From the IMG/VR virus record IMGVR_UViG_3300009187_000058, positions 1-30,058 of that record: a DNA stretch of 30,058 nucleotides; one strand, 5' to 3'. Origin of the DNA: a virus. Positions 14,143 through 22,512 of this stretch are shown here, piece after piece. Below the pieces are notes generated by a model. That model was not told the origin of the DNA. It searched no databases and saw only the letters and a list, made by a program, of their open reading frames with translations. The position numbers were made by a program, and so were the translations under genes. The stretch's first letter is position 1, and each line of letters starts with the position of its first letter.

Positions 14143-15921
14143 TTACTCACAGGCCAAACAAGTTTCGCCCTCTGCCACCTGCTTCAAATCAATATCATCT
14201 TCAATCTTTTGACGTTTGATTTGAGCGCCCACCTTATCTGCTTTTCTTACCTTCTCTGAGCGAAGATAGTATAAGCTTTTTAGCCCACTCTTCCAAGCAA
14301 GGAAATGAATGGCATGCAGATATTTAATGGATACATTAGCAGGAAAGAATAGGTTAATGCTCTGCCCTTGATCAATATATTTCTGACGATCTGCTGCAAG
14401 TTCAACCAACCAACGCTGATCAATTTCCATAGCAGTCTTAAACACTTCCTTCAATTGCTCAGGAATGTCTAGGTGCTGTACAGATCCTTCATTGCTGATA
14501 ATGGATGCCCATGTGTCATCATCATCCATGTCCAACTCAGCAAGCTTTGCTTTCAAGAACCTATTCTTATAGACGAACGCTCCACTAAGTGTATCTTGTC
14601 TAAATACATTCGCTCTGTACGGCTCAACTGAAGGGCTAGTATTGCCCATGATAAGGCTGCTACTGGCATTAGGAGCAATAGCAGTGTGATGACTAAACCT
14701 TCTACTAACATTATGGTGACCAGCATCGATGCAACTCCCACGCTGCCTATCCAAGACAGCATCAGCCCGTAAACACGAAGCATGTATATGCTTAAATATT
14801 TCATTGTTATAACTTTTAGCCATCACTCCATCGATAGCTATACCTTTCTTTTGTAAAAAAGCATGGAAGCCTAGCGCACCTACGCCAATGCTACGTTCCA
14901 TTAATGCACTGTATTTAGCTCTAGCAATTGTTGGTGGTGCTTTATCAATAAAATATTGCAACACATTATCTAGCATTTCCATAACATCTAGAATGAATTG
15001 GTTATCATTTTTCCACTCATCATAGTATTCTAAGTTGAGAGAAGACAGACAACAAACTGCTGTTCGCTTTTCATTTGTTGGCAAGAAGATTTCTGTACAC
15101 AAATTGCTACCATTAATTTTTAATCCCTTATCTTTCAACCATATAGGCAAAGCCTTATTAGCTGTATCAATGAAGACTAAGTATGGCTCACCAGTTTGCA
15201 TACGAAGGTCCAGTATTTTCTGCCACAAATACTTAGCAGACACTGTCTCAACAACCTCTTTAGTAGCTGGGTTTCTTAATGAAAAACTATCATCAAAGTC
15301 TGGATCTTTCATGGCATTCTCAATGATGGTCATAAATTCATCAGTGATGTTAATGCCATGATGCAGATTTAATGTGCGTACATTCTGATCACCAGTAGGC
15401 TTACGCATCTCCAAGAACTGGATGATGTCTGGGTGGTGAATGTCTAGATAGGCAGCATAGCTGCCCCGTCTTGTACGTCCTTGACGGTAGGCCAATGAGC
15501 TAGCATCGTAGATCTTAAGGTGGGGCATAACACCAGTAGACTTGTCATCACTATTGCGGATACCCACATGCACACCGACACCACCACCATACATGGATAA
15601 CCAGTTAGTTTCTGATAGGTTATCAACCAATCCTTCTGCACTGTCATCCATATAATTAAGGAAGCAGCTAATAGGGAGTCCACGCTTAGAGCGACCAAAA
15701 GATAAAATAGGCGTAGAGTAACTAAGCCAGTGCTTGCTGCTGTAGTCATATAGTCTTTGAGCGTGTTCTTGGTTTGAAGCAAATGATTCTGATACATAAG
15801 CAAATCTTTCTTGAGGACTAACTTCTTCCTCTTTCATATAACTTTCTCGGAGTCTCTGAATACCTAATTCATCAAACAAACTATCCCTAGACAGGTCAAT
15901 GTTGACCTTAAACTTTGTCAT
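14143..15921 (-). CDS. nrdA: Ribonucleotide reductase class I, large (catalytic) subunit
   Basis: A 592-residue NrdA that reduces ribonucleotides. Key residues are present: C86 (ISCFLN); N273, C275 and E277 (NLCTE), the active-site trio; C290/C291 (VCCLSSLN), which include the partner of the C86 disulfide; and a C-terminal CLACE with C588 and C591 to accept electrons from thioredoxin or glutaredoxin. APNASSSLIMGNTSPSVEP is a family hallmark. The N-terminal ATP cone is missing, making it shorter than E. coli NrdA (about 760 aa). This is usual in phages and would remove dATP feedback inhibition. TTAGGA precedes the ATG by about 7 nt. A strong terminator lies just upstream. Confidence 0.95.
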   Translation of the reverse strand: MTKFKVNIDLSRDSLFDELGIQRLRESYMKEEEVSPQERFAYVSESFASNQEHAQRLYDYSSKHWLSYSTPILSFGRSKRGLPISCFLNYMDDSAEGLVDNLSETNWLSMYGGGVGVHVGIRNSDDKSTGVMPHLKIYDASSLAYRQGRTRRGSYAAYLDIHHPDIIQFLEMRKPTGDQNVRTLNLHHGINITDEFMTIIENAMKDPDFDDSFSLRNPATKEVVETVSAKYLWQKILDLRMQTGEPYLVFIDTANKALPIWLKDKGLKINGSNLCTEIFLPTNEKRTAVCCLSSLNLEYYDEWKNDNQFILDVMEMLDNVLQYFIDKAPPTIARAKYSALMERSIGVGALGFHAFLQKKGIAIDGVMAKSYNNEIFKHIHASCLRADAVLDRQRGSCIDAGHHNVSRRFSHHTAIAPNASSSLIMGNTSPSVEPYRANVFRQDTLSGAFVYKNRFLKAKLAELDMDDDDTWASIISNEGSVQHLDIPEQLKEVFKTAMEIDQRWLVELAADRQKYIDQGQSINLFFPANVSIKYLHAIHFLAWKSGLKSLYYLRSEKVRKADKVGAQIKRQKIEDDIDLKQVAEGETCLACE

Positions 15922-15940
15922 AAATATTCCTAACAGGCGG

Positions 15941-15963
15941 TAAAAAAAGGAGCCGAAGCTCCT
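15941..15963 (-). terminator. Rho-independent terminator with TTCG loop before nrdA
   Basis: Read on the - strand, AGGAGC, TTCG, GCTCCT forms a 6-bp stem closed by a stable UUCG tetraloop, followed by a run of seven T that partly includes the last stem base. It lies after the 54-aa gene and 20 nt before the nrdA start. It should stop or lower transcription coming from the replication genes, so nrdA must depend on read-through, antitermination or a promoter I cannot recognise. Confidence 0.85.
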
Positions 15964-15983
15964 AAAGGAAAGGTAGTTATACC

Positions 15984-16148
15984 TCAGTCTATATCAAGGT
16001 CATCACTATATTTTTCACCCTCAGTAATGGAATTCTTTAGTGCTGTAATTATGGCAAAGTTTAATAATATTGTTTTCTCTTCCGCTGTCAAATCAAATAG
16101 GTAGGTTGCACTACCATCTTCATGTTCTTTTACCAGTTCAACATTCAT
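15984..16148 (-). CDS. Small acidic protein, function unknown
   Basis: The start is ATG 16148, which overlaps the HNH gene stop as ATGA and follows AAGGAA. The 54-residue product (MNVELVKEHEDGSATYLF...) has a likely amphipathic helix (AEEKTILLNFAIITALKNSI) and an acidic tail DDLDID. No family is recognised. It is the last gene before the intrinsic terminator, so it closes the replication transcript. Confidence 0.6.
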   Translation of the reverse strand: MNVELVKEHEDGSATYLFDLTAEEKTILLNFAIITALKNSITEGEKYSDDLDID

Positions 16149-16525
16149 TTCTTTTTCCTTTTTTCTTTCTCTTGCTCTGTCTTTATTTTGTGACAGGGTT
16201 TGCATAACACTTGTAGATTTTCTATCTCACAAAAGATACGATCAATGAACAAGTCCCAACTAACAAAGCCTTCTGTTGGTGATACTACTGGTAGTATATG
16301 ATCTACCTGCACATCAGCAGCAACAAAATGCTTCTTACACTTTGCACATTTGTAATGCATAGCTAGCTTGCCCGTCTTCTTGTTAGTCTTCCTGCCAACA
16401 AAAGCTTCTTTCAAAGCTTTGAATTTAGGAGGCCAACGTCTAGACGCAGCACGAAGAGCAGAGGTGACAAAGCTCCTGAACCTAGAGTCAGTCCACTCGC
16501 CACCGTTTCTTTTCTTATCTACCAA
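16145..16525 (-). CDS. HNH endonuclease
   Basis: A 126-residue HNH nuclease. The zinc/metal core is clear: YKCAKCKKHF (C60, C63), VQVDHILPVV (D74, H75), IENLQVLCKPCHKIKTEQE (N103, C108, C111, H112). The N-terminal part (RRWPPKFKALKEAFVGRK) fits phage HNH proteins of this size. The start is TTG at 16525: a stop lies four codons upstream and no ATG precedes the core, so expression may be low. Such enzymes may be homing endonucleases or host-DNA nucleases; nothing here decides. The gene overlaps its upstream neighbour by 11 nt. Confidence 0.85.
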   Translation of the reverse strand: MVDKKRNGGEWTDSRFRSFVTSALRAASRRWPPKFKALKEAFVGRKTNKKTGKLAMHYKCAKCKKHFVAADVQVDHILPVVSPTEGFVSWDLFIDRIFCEIENLQVLCKPCHKIKTEQEKEKRKKK

Positions 16526-16715
16526 TTGCTGTATCTACTAAATGAGACATGTCAGCAGCATCGTAATGCATAAATAAATCTCTAACTATTGCAACAGCTT
16601 CGTCAATATCTAGAGTGACAAACTCACAAATAAATTCATCATACTCTGATTCACAAACATGTTCAATAACATAGCCGTTAGTTACTTCTCTAATTGTTAC
16701 AGAATTGACTTTCAT
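16515..16715 (-). CDS. Small acidic protein, function unknown
   Basis: A 66-residue protein beginning in an ATGA overlap with the 58-aa gene upstream. An N-terminal beta-like part (MKVNSVTIREVTNGYVIEHV) is followed by EFVTLDIDEAVAIVRDLF and a helical tail, an alpha/beta layout seen in small phage proteins. It is acidic and has two cysteines. No function can be assigned. Overlap with the HNH gene is 11 nt. Confidence 0.6.
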   Translation of the reverse strand: MKVNSVTIREVTNGYVIEHVCESEYDEFICEFVTLDIDEAVAIVRDLFMHYDAADMSHLVDTAIGR

Positions 16716-16888
16716 TCTAGTCCTTCAATATCTACGAAACAAAAGATTACATCTTCTGCATCCATTCTCTCCAACGAAGCAGTTAAGTTTTCAGTGATGG
16801 CTTCACTCAGCACTTCTTCATTTAGATAGACATTGGGTAGGTCTTCAGGTCTAAAGAAAACCTTTAATTGAATGTCAATAGATATCAT
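16712..16888 (-). CDS. Small hypothetical protein (58 aa)
   Basis: An open frame of 58 codons fills the gap between the genes at 16515 and 16885, with ATGA overlaps at both ends. The protein begins MISIDIQLKVFFRPEDLP, has a helix-like NEEVLSEAITENLTASLE, and ends DVIFCFVDIEGLE. It is acidic with an alternating strand-helix-strand look. No family is recognised. The coupling on both sides is good evidence that it is real. Confidence 0.65.
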   Translation of the reverse strand: MISIDIQLKVFFRPEDLPNVYLNEEVLSEAITENLTASLERMDAEDVIFCFVDIEGLE

Positions 16889-17148
16889 AATTTTTCCAGT
16901 CGTTCTTCCACTAGCCGAGCATAGCCAATGATGTCATACCATGAGTCATGATACCACGGATCTCCATTAACAATGCGAGACATCTTGTTACAGATTAGAT
17001 CAAAGCTTTCCTTCATATCGTCATCCATAGAATTCCATTCAGAGCCTGACCTAAGTGTGTCTTTTAATGCTTGAGAAACCCTTGATACATCTTCTTTGTA
17101 GTTGCCATATCTAGTGCCTCTCTGTTCCAACGTATCATCTATATTCAT
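16885..17148 (-). CDS. DUF6378-like phage protein
   Basis: An 87-residue helical protein. The pattern LEQRGTRYGNYKEDV (8-22), KESFDLICNKMSRIVNGDP and then HDSWYDIIGYARLVEERL matches what I recall of DUF6378, common in phages near replication genes. The conserved Asp/Glu in helices (D50, E73-like positions) recall MazG-type all-alpha NTP pyrophosphatases, but that link is inference. It is coupled by ATGA overlaps to both neighbours and lies in the nucleotide/DNA metabolism operon. Confidence 0.65.
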   Translation of the reverse strand: MNIDDTLEQRGTRYGNYKEDVSRVSQALKDTLRSGSEWNSMDDDMKESFDLICNKMSRIVNGDPWYHDSWYDIIGYARLVEERLEKL

Positions 17149-17483
17149 TGTATGCCCCCAATTGTCTTGGTATTAATAGTGAAGCTGCCATCATCAAAGC
17201 TATCATGATCTGAGTTATATGAAATATCTCCAACATCAGCAAACATCTTACCGCAATACTCAACAAGTTTGTTAGCTAGTTTATCATCTTCTTCCATGTG
17301 TGGAATTACTGATGCTAATATCGTAGCCATACCAATCAAATTGTTTACATCATCTTCACTGATAGTGATTGGACCAAAGCCACTGACTAACACCTGAAAG
17401 TTGTTTTGATATATACCATCCACAATAGTAGGACGTAAGATTAGTGCAATGTCATTTGGCTTTAAGCTTGTGGAGGAGTCCAT
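17145..17483 (-). CDS. Hypothetical protein downstream of exonuclease
   Basis: A 112-residue acidic protein that overlaps the exonuclease end by 22 nt. The first half is beta-like (IALILRPTIVDGIYQNNFQV), followed by a helix (DVNNLIGMATILASVIPHM) and an Asp/Ser-rich stretch (NSDHDSFDDGSFTI). No motif or family is recognised. Its tight packing between the exonuclease and the DUF6378-like gene suggests co-expression with replication genes. Confidence 0.6.
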   Translation of the reverse strand: MDSSTSLKPNDIALILRPTIVDGIYQNNFQVLVSGFGPITISEDDVNNLIGMATILASVIPHMEEDDKLANKLVEYCGKMFADVGDISYNSDHDSFDDGSFTINTKTIGGIQ

Positions 17484-18163
17484 ATCTGTCCTTCATATCT
17501 TCGTAAGAAAAGAAGCTGAGCATTCTCTAACACACGCTCAGCATCGCCTTCATAAGCTTCCAACACTTTGTTGTATAGCTCAAGTTCATCTGTTGTGTCC
17601 CCAATTATCTTGGCTGCTTTCACTGGACCAACACGAAACAATCCTTTGATGTTATCAGCAGCATCACCTGTTAGCATCTGTGTATACAACTTAACCAAGC
17701 CCTGCTCTGGTGTAATGTAATAACCACTATGCTTTACAAAGTTGTAATGCCATCCACACACCTGATCTAAGTCTTTATCTAAAGAAACAATAACACAGTT
17801 GTCACCAAGCTTTGTAGCCTCTATAGCCACTGTGTCATCTGCTTCCTCACCCTCAGAGATAGAAGCTCCCCACTCCTTAACAAGATAACTTCTAAGGAAA
17901 GCTAGATGCTTTGGCTTAGGCTTGTCCACTCTGTTTCCTTTGTAAGGAACAGTGGTGGCTATCTCATATCGGAAGTTGTTCTTACCTGTGAGGTGCATGC
18001 TCCAACTATCCACGAAGCATTTGGGATAGATGTTATCAACACCACACATGAGGACATCAACAATTAAACGATCCAGTGTTCGCTGTGCCGTTGCTTCGTC
18101 TTCTTCCTCACATGCAGATGCTGCTCTGTATGCGAATATATCCGCATCAAAGATTGCTTTCAT
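17462..18163 (-). CDS. 5'-3' exonuclease, FEN/T7 gp6-like
   Basis: A 233-residue nuclease of the flap-endonuclease superfamily, expected to remove RNA primers and degrade host DNA, as T7 gp6 does. Metal-binding acids are in order: FDADIF (D6, D8), EGEEADDT (E106, E107, D109, D110), SLDKDLDQ (D129, D131), and TGDAADNIKG (D167, D170). A helix-hairpin-helix-like RVGPVKAAKII (177-187) for DNA binding follows. Length is shorter than T7 gp6 (about 300) but near other phage members. The gene shares one base with its upstream neighbour (TAATG) and lies downstream of SSB and polymerase. Confidence 0.92.
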   Translation of the reverse strand: MKAIFDADIFAYRAASACEEEDEATAQRTLDRLIVDVLMCGVDNIYPKCFVDSWSMHLTGKNNFRYEIATTVPYKGNRVDKPKPKHLAFLRSYLVKEWGASISEGEEADDTVAIEATKLGDNCVIVSLDKDLDQVCGWHYNFVKHSGYYITPEQGLVKLYTQMLTGDAADNIKGLFRVGPVKAAKIIGDTTDELELYNKVLEAYEGDAERVLENAQLLFLRRYEGQIWTPPQA

Positions 18164-18348
18164 TAAGCAACTTCTTCAACCACCACTGGTACTGTATCAG
18201 CGGCTGCTGCTTCTGCTGCTTGTAGTTGTTCAGATCCCTGCTGTCGGATAACAGCAATGGTGTCTGTAACAGCTTCAAAAGGAAGCTTAGCAAGTGCTGC
18301 CAAGACCAAGTTAAGTTGGTCCAATGTCAATGTGATATTCAAATTCAT
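18163..18348 (-). CDS. Small acidic/alanine-rich protein, function unknown
   Basis: A 61-residue protein. Residues 1-40 form a likely helical pair (LTLDQLNLVLAALAKLPF, then EAVTDTIAVIRQQ), followed by an Ala/Glu/Val-rich tail (AAEAAAADTVPVVVEEVA). It starts in an ATGA overlap with the SSB gene and ends in TAATG with the exonuclease. No family is recognised. Its position between SSB and exonuclease hints at a replication accessory role. Confidence 0.65.
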   Translation of the reverse strand: MNLNITLTLDQLNLVLAALAKLPFEAVTDTIAVIRQQGSEQLQAAEAAAADTVPVVVEEVA

Positions 18349-18764
18349 AATACGTCCTCATCGTTTGCATCAATACCGCTAGCAGCGGAATACTCTACCA
18401 AGTCTGTAATGACCAGCTTCTTTAATGAAGGGCTAATACCTTTTTTATTCTTGTAAGTCCAAGAATATGTAGATACCAACGCCTTACCCTTGCTACCATT
18501 GCCAATGGCTTCAGTAATTTCATCGTTGTCTGTATCAAAAACACGAATGGCTTTCTCTGATTTGCAAGTGATGTACTTGCCCATGTCAGCCTTCTTGTCT
18601 TCTCCAGTTTGAACACTGATTCCCATATCTTCCAATGCTTCAACAGCAGCGTCAGACAGGTTGCACAAGTTCAACTGAAACTTACCAGACATGTCATTCA
18701 CTTTATTGTGTTGACACCAGAACACATCAGCTTTAATCTTGATGGCTTTCTTTTCTTCAGTCAT
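18345..18764 (-). CDS. Single-stranded DNA-binding protein, gp2.5-like
   Basis: The start is ATG 18764 (MTEEKKAIKIKADVFW), with TTGGAG about 8 nt upstream; an in-frame TTG 12 nt earlier lies on the ribosome site itself. The 139-residue protein has a beta-rich body (KFQLNLCNLSD, KYITCKSEKAIRVFD, LVITDLVEY) and a strongly acidic C-terminus (DANDEDVL). That layout is the hallmark of T7 gp2.5-type SSBs, whose tail contacts polymerase and helicase. Sequence likeness to gp2.5 is weak, so the call rests on size, tail and position between DNA polymerase and exonuclease. Confidence 0.7.
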   Translation of the reverse strand: MTEEKKAIKIKADVFWCQHNKVNDMSGKFQLNLCNLSDAAVEALEDMGISVQTGEDKKADMGKYITCKSEKAIRVFDTDNDEITEAIGNGSKGKALVSTYSWTYKNKKGISPSLKKLVITDLVEYSAASGIDANDEDVL

Positions 18765-18797
18765 AATTTTCTCCAATATAAAAACTCACTAGTAACG

Positions 18798-20513
18798 TCA
18801 GTGACATTCACGCCAGTTGTTGCCAATCTTTCCTTCGGCATCTACTGGGCAACGAAACTTAAGAGCTTCCCCTGCTTTAGTTGCAGCTTGCTCGATGAGC
18901 TTAACTGCTTCCTCTGCCTGATCTTCTCTTACTTCCCATTGTGTTTCATCATGAACAAACGCTAACAGTTTAGCATCTATTCTATTTTCTTGCAATAGAT
19001 TTGTTGCTTCAATAAGCCATTGTTTTGCTATTATAGCACCTGCACTTTGCAACAATGTATTCAATGCAGCATGCTCAGATCTAACCCACACTCTGCGTCC
19101 ATCCAGTGCAGGTAAATGTCCCTTAGCCATCAGCCTAGATATCTTCTTCTTCAATGCAGAAAGTCCGGGCGTATTGTTAATAAAACTATCAATTAGTTTC
19201 TTACCTTTGCTGCTATTTCCACCAACAATACTTCCAGCTTTGGCTGCTCCTGCTCCGTAGAGCACTCCATATGTCAGAGTTTTTGTGGTGTTTCTAGCCT
19301 TCTTATGTTCAGGATTGTTATCGTCCTTGATAGTACCCTTCTCCACCAAGCCAAAACTCTGTGCATTAAACCAATGGATATCACCCTTAAGCAGCTCATC
19401 CATCCACTCTTGGTCATTCAGGTAGTGGCCTAAGCAGCGAAGCTCAATGCCTGATAGATCAACACCCACTTGCTTGTAGCCTTTAGGCACTGTCCACACC
19501 TCCCTACACTCTGCTCCATAGGGGTTACCCACTGCAGGTATCTGTGCCATGTTAGGGCTACTGTGTGTAGCTCTACCAGTGACAGCACCATTGGTAGTAA
19601 CTCTACCATGCACTCTGCCATCATCACCCACTAGTTCTAACCAACTACTTATCTGAGCTACACGCTTTTGTATCATCAAATACTCAGCAATTATTTGACC
19701 CTCTGGGAACACAACACCCTTCAAAGTGTCCTCATCCACTATAGGTTGACCCGTTGGGGTCATTTTATTTGGCTTCCATCCAAGGTGGATAAGCCTATCA
19801 CCAATTTGCTGTCTACTTCCGGGATTGAATATGGTTACTTTGTCCTTGAGCTGCTTGCCTGTCTTCTCAGACACACGCTGTTCAATAATAGGAGGGAATA
19901 CCTTCTGCATTTCCTCTTCAATGTCAGACATACGTCCACTCAATGTTGCATTAAGCACCATAGCTTTCTCAATGTCTAACATGAAGCCATTGTTTTCCAT
20001 TCCTCTACAGATGATGGCAACCTCATGCTCAAGCTGAATGCTTTGTAGTGAAAACCCTTCCTTCACCATCACTGTGGATAGGTGGTTATATAGTTTCTCA
20101 AGCAGCAACACATCCTGCTCACAGTAGGTAGCCATCTCTTGTGTCCATCCACTGTCGAAGTCAGTGAAGCCAATCTTGTAGCTGCCTAAGCGGTAGCCCC
20201 ATGCCTCAAGACTGTGAGGAGTAGGGGCTTTGCCCGATACAGGCACGACAATATCAATGTCGGGCTTGTACAGGCGTGACATAACAAGAGTATCTACTAA
20301 CATGTTGTTAGGAATGACTACACCCCATACCTTCTTAAGCACTGGTGCATCAAATCCAATGATGTTATGGCCCACCACTTGCTCACCATCTAAGTATTGT
20401 TGCAAACTGTCGGCTTCCCGCCAGTGCCTCACCTCTCCAGTAGTGTTGTGCTTAGTAACACACAACCATATGGTGTCATGTTTCAGGTTTGTCTCTATGT
20501 CTAAGAAGATCAT
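18798..20513 (-). CDS. DNA polymerase, family A, with 3'-5' exonuclease
   Basis: A 571-residue T7 gp5-like replicase. Counted from the start at 20513, exonuclease acids are D5 and E7 (FLDIETN) with GHNIIGFD near 48-55 and YCEQD (D134). Polymerase motif A is GVDLSGIELR (D352), motif B is RNTTKTLTYGVLYG (R407, K411, Y415), and motif C is VHDE (H521, D522, E523). The motif B tyrosine at the ribose-selectivity position is as in T7. The ATG at 20513 has AAGGA 8 nt upstream; ATG 20519 is possible, and upstream codons look non-homologous. It overlaps the gene upstream by 38 nt. At 571 aa it is shorter than T7 gp5 (704). Confidence 0.95.
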   Translation of the reverse strand: MIFLDIETNLKHDTIWLCVTKHNTTGEVRHWREADSLQQYLDGEQVVGHNIIGFDAPVLKKVWGVVIPNNMLVDTLVMSRLYKPDIDIVVPVSGKAPTPHSLEAWGYRLGSYKIGFTDFDSGWTQEMATYCEQDVLLLEKLYNHLSTVMVKEGFSLQSIQLEHEVAIICRGMENNGFMLDIEKAMVLNATLSGRMSDIEEEMQKVFPPIIEQRVSEKTGKQLKDKVTIFNPGSRQQIGDRLIHLGWKPNKMTPTGQPIVDEDTLKGVVFPEGQIIAEYLMIQKRVAQISSWLELVGDDGRVHGRVTTNGAVTGRATHSSPNMAQIPAVGNPYGAECREVWTVPKGYKQVGVDLSGIELRCLGHYLNDQEWMDELLKGDIHWFNAQSFGLVEKGTIKDDNNPEHKKARNTTKTLTYGVLYGAGAAKAGSIVGGNSSKGKKLIDSFINNTPGLSALKKKISRLMAKGHLPALDGRRVWVRSEHAALNTLLQSAGAIIAKQWLIEATNLLQENRIDAKLLAFVHDETQWEVREDQAEEAVKLIEQAATKAGEALKFRCPVDAEGKIGNNWRECH

Positions 20514-20673
20514 CGTCATTGTCCTTATCATTTTGTCGGAGGTTGTCAACATCTACCGACTGTTTGTAATCTTCTACTGAATCCCTACCAAAGATGGCAT
20601 TCCATCTAGTAGCCCATTCCTCATCAGCTATTGATCTGGTACGCTGAGCATGTCCCTTTCCATCATTACTCAT
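20476..20673 (-). CDS. Small charged protein before DNA polymerase
   Basis: A 65-residue, very polar protein (MSNDGKGHAQRTRSIADEEW...) with WATRWNAIFGRD in the middle and an Asp-rich stretch NDKDNDDD. It starts within an 8-nt overlap with the gene upstream and ends 38 nt inside the polymerase gene. No domain is recognised and its C-terminal part may be disordered. The overlap could couple its translation to that of the polymerase. Confidence 0.55.
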   Translation of the reverse strand: MSNDGKGHAQRTRSIADEEWATRWNAIFGRDSVEDYKQSVDVDNLRQNDKDNDDDLLRHRDKPET

Positions 20674-20902
20674 CCCAGTCCCCCCAATTCCACACCACTA
20701 CAGGTGTGTCCTTTCCTATGTATGCATTCTCAATGTTGAAGTTGATGTATTCAATGGCATCATCAGAAGACATACCATCTCTGATCATCAATTGTTCAAC
20801 CATCTTCTCACAATCATATACCAACACATCAACACGTTCATTACCAATCCAAAGATTGGCTGTGCCTATGATGGCACTATCAAATCCATCCCACTTCTTC
20901 AT
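20666..20902 (-). CDS. Conserved phage hypothetical protein
   Basis: A 78-residue protein whose pattern KKWDGFDSAIIGTANLW, VYDCEKMVEQLMIRDGMS, AIEYINFNIENAYIG and TPVVVW is one I recall from many phages, encoded next to replication genes. It is acidic and rich in Trp. Function is unknown in the family as far as I know. It begins in an ATGA overlap with the primase-helicase stop. Confidence 0.7.
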   Translation of the reverse strand: MKKWDGFDSAIIGTANLWIGNERVDVLVYDCEKMVEQLMIRDGMSSDDAIEYINFNIENAYIGKDTPVVVWNWGDWDE

Positions 20903-22512
20903 AGCATAAGTCCTTCCATTGTGTCATCAATCTCAAACATTCTGCCAGTGTCTTTGTTATAAAGCAAGCTGCAAGCAGGACCAGTTTGTCCTGCAAAACG
21001 ATTCTTCAACACTCTCACCTTAGTGGTGTTACGTTCAATGGGATCATCGTGCTGTCCATTCCTCTCTAGCGATATCACCATGTCACTAAGCTGTGCAATG
21101 GCGGCACTGCCTCTAAGCTGAGCTAAGCTAGTGGTTGCACCTTCCTCATGTCCCTTATCTGAGGGACGCTTGAGGTGGCTAACAATGATGAGAGCAATGT
21201 TTGTTTCTTGTACAAGCATGCGAAGCTTGGTCATAATTTCATCAATGGCCTTGCGCTCATCGCCATTGTCCTGACTGGATACGATGATGCTTAAGTGGTC
21301 TAAGAAGACATACTTACATCCAAGCCCTTTAGCCATATACTTCACACGATTGACAATGTTTTCAATGGCTGTGCTACCAAAGTGATCAAAGAAATACAAA
21401 CGCCCAGTGCCTAATGTCTTTTCAAATGCGTCCCTGCGTATAGCATCAGACACCACAGATGTTGGTAGATGTAGTGGTGTATCAGCAGCAAGACTCATCA
21501 TGGATAGGCTAGTCTTTCTCACGCTCTCTTCAAGAAACATCAAGCCAATGTTGTCATTGCTGTTCTGTAACAAGTGCCACACTATTTCTCGTAGAGTTTG
21601 GCTCTTACCTAAGCCACTACCTGCTGTGAATGTAACAAGCTCACCTGCTCTGATGCCATAGGTGATATCGTTGAGTCCCTTCCAAGGATAGAAACAGTCT
21701 GCTGCTTCCATCGGTGTAGACACAAGCTCCCATAACCCTACACCACTGACAATACCATCAGGAACGAAAGGCTCTGCTGCCCACCAACGGGCAATGAATG
21801 CAGACTCTTTGCTATCAGCAAGCCACTCACATGCATCCTTATATGCAGGGTCAGGTTTAAATATTTTGCACTTGCTACCAAACAATTCAGCAACTTCCTT
21901 AGCTGCCTTCTGCCCTGCCTCATCACCATCAAAGCAAAGCACAATGTTTTCAAAGCTGTTGATGTATTCGTAGTTTGCTTTAGCATCTTTCAATGCACTA
22001 CCTGCACCCGTGCGAATAGATACCACTGGATATTTACTGCCTGTCAATTGGTAAGCAGCCAGTGCATCAAACTCACCTTCAGTGATGGTTAAGTATTTGC
22101 CATTGGATGGGTATAGGTTCTGTCCAAACAGTGTTCCTTTGCTCCATCCACCAACAGTGGTGAACTTCTTGTCCTTCACTTCCCTACGCTTAGCTGCCAC
22201 CAGTTGTGTGTTGCTGTCATAGTAGGGGAAGTAGTAGTGTCCATCATTACGAACAACACCATAGCGTTCCATTGTGGCTTTGTTAATGCGTCTGTCAGAT
22301 ACACTAACACTGTGTCCTTCGTTGTAACTTTTAATGAAGCTACTTGTGTCTTTGTTATCACTATCAATGTCAATCACTTCTAGTCTTTCATTGTTGGTGG
22401 AAGGGATGTATGTATTACATACAAAACATTTGGTGGACATGTCTTCGTTGATGGACAAGCCATCACTACTACCACATGTCTCACAAGGTAGGTGAGTTTT
22501 TAAAAATGTCAT
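20899..22512 (-). CDS. Primase-helicase, T7 gp4-like
   Basis: A 537-residue bifunctional replication protein. A zinc-binding site is formed by C10, C13 (CETC) and C29, C32 (CFVC), which would read primer sites. The TOPRIM primase core has EGEFDALA (E145, E147) and CFDGDEAG (D195, D197). The helicase part has Walker A AGSGLGKS (297-304), a catalytic-type Glu in FLEES (326-330), Walker B KYVFLDHLS, and the SHLKRP and RGSAAIAQ motifs of DnaB/gp4 helicases. The acidic C-terminus (EIDDTMEG) may contact the polymerase. Length is near T7 gp4 (566). It overlaps the gene upstream by 32 nt. Confidence 0.95.
   Translation of the reverse strand: MTFLKTHLPCETCGSSDGLSINEDMSTKCFVCNTYIPSTNNERLEVIDIDSDNKDTSSFIKSYNEGHSVSVSDRRINKATMERYGVVRNDGHYYFPYYDSNTQLVAAKRREVKDKKFTTVGGWSKGTLFGQNLYPSNGKYLTITEGEFDALAAYQLTGSKYPVVSIRTGAGSALKDAKANYEYINSFENIVLCFDGDEAGQKAAKEVAELFGSKCKIFKPDPAYKDACEWLADSKESAFIARWWAAEPFVPDGIVSGVGLWELVSTPMEAADCFYPWKGLNDITYGIRAGELVTFTAGSGLGKSQTLREIVWHLLQNSNDNIGLMFLEESVRKTSLSMMSLAADTPLHLPTSVVSDAIRRDAFEKTLGTGRLYFFDHFGSTAIENIVNRVKYMAKGLGCKYVFLDHLSIIVSSQDNGDERKAIDEIMTKLRMLVQETNIALIIVSHLKRPSDKGHEEGATTSLAQLRGSAAIAQLSDMVISLERNGQHDDPIERNTTKVRVLKNRFAGQTGPACSLLYNKDTGRMFEIDDTMEGLML

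Noticed and set aside
15976-16004. TATAAC as -10 of a promoter for nrdA
   Set aside because: No acceptable -35 at 16-18 nt, and it would lie upstream of the intrinsic terminator.
18786-18804. Possible terminator between DNA polymerase and SSB genes
   Set aside because: The stem is only 5 bp with two G-C pairs and a 9-nt loop, although GTTTTT follows; too weak to list.
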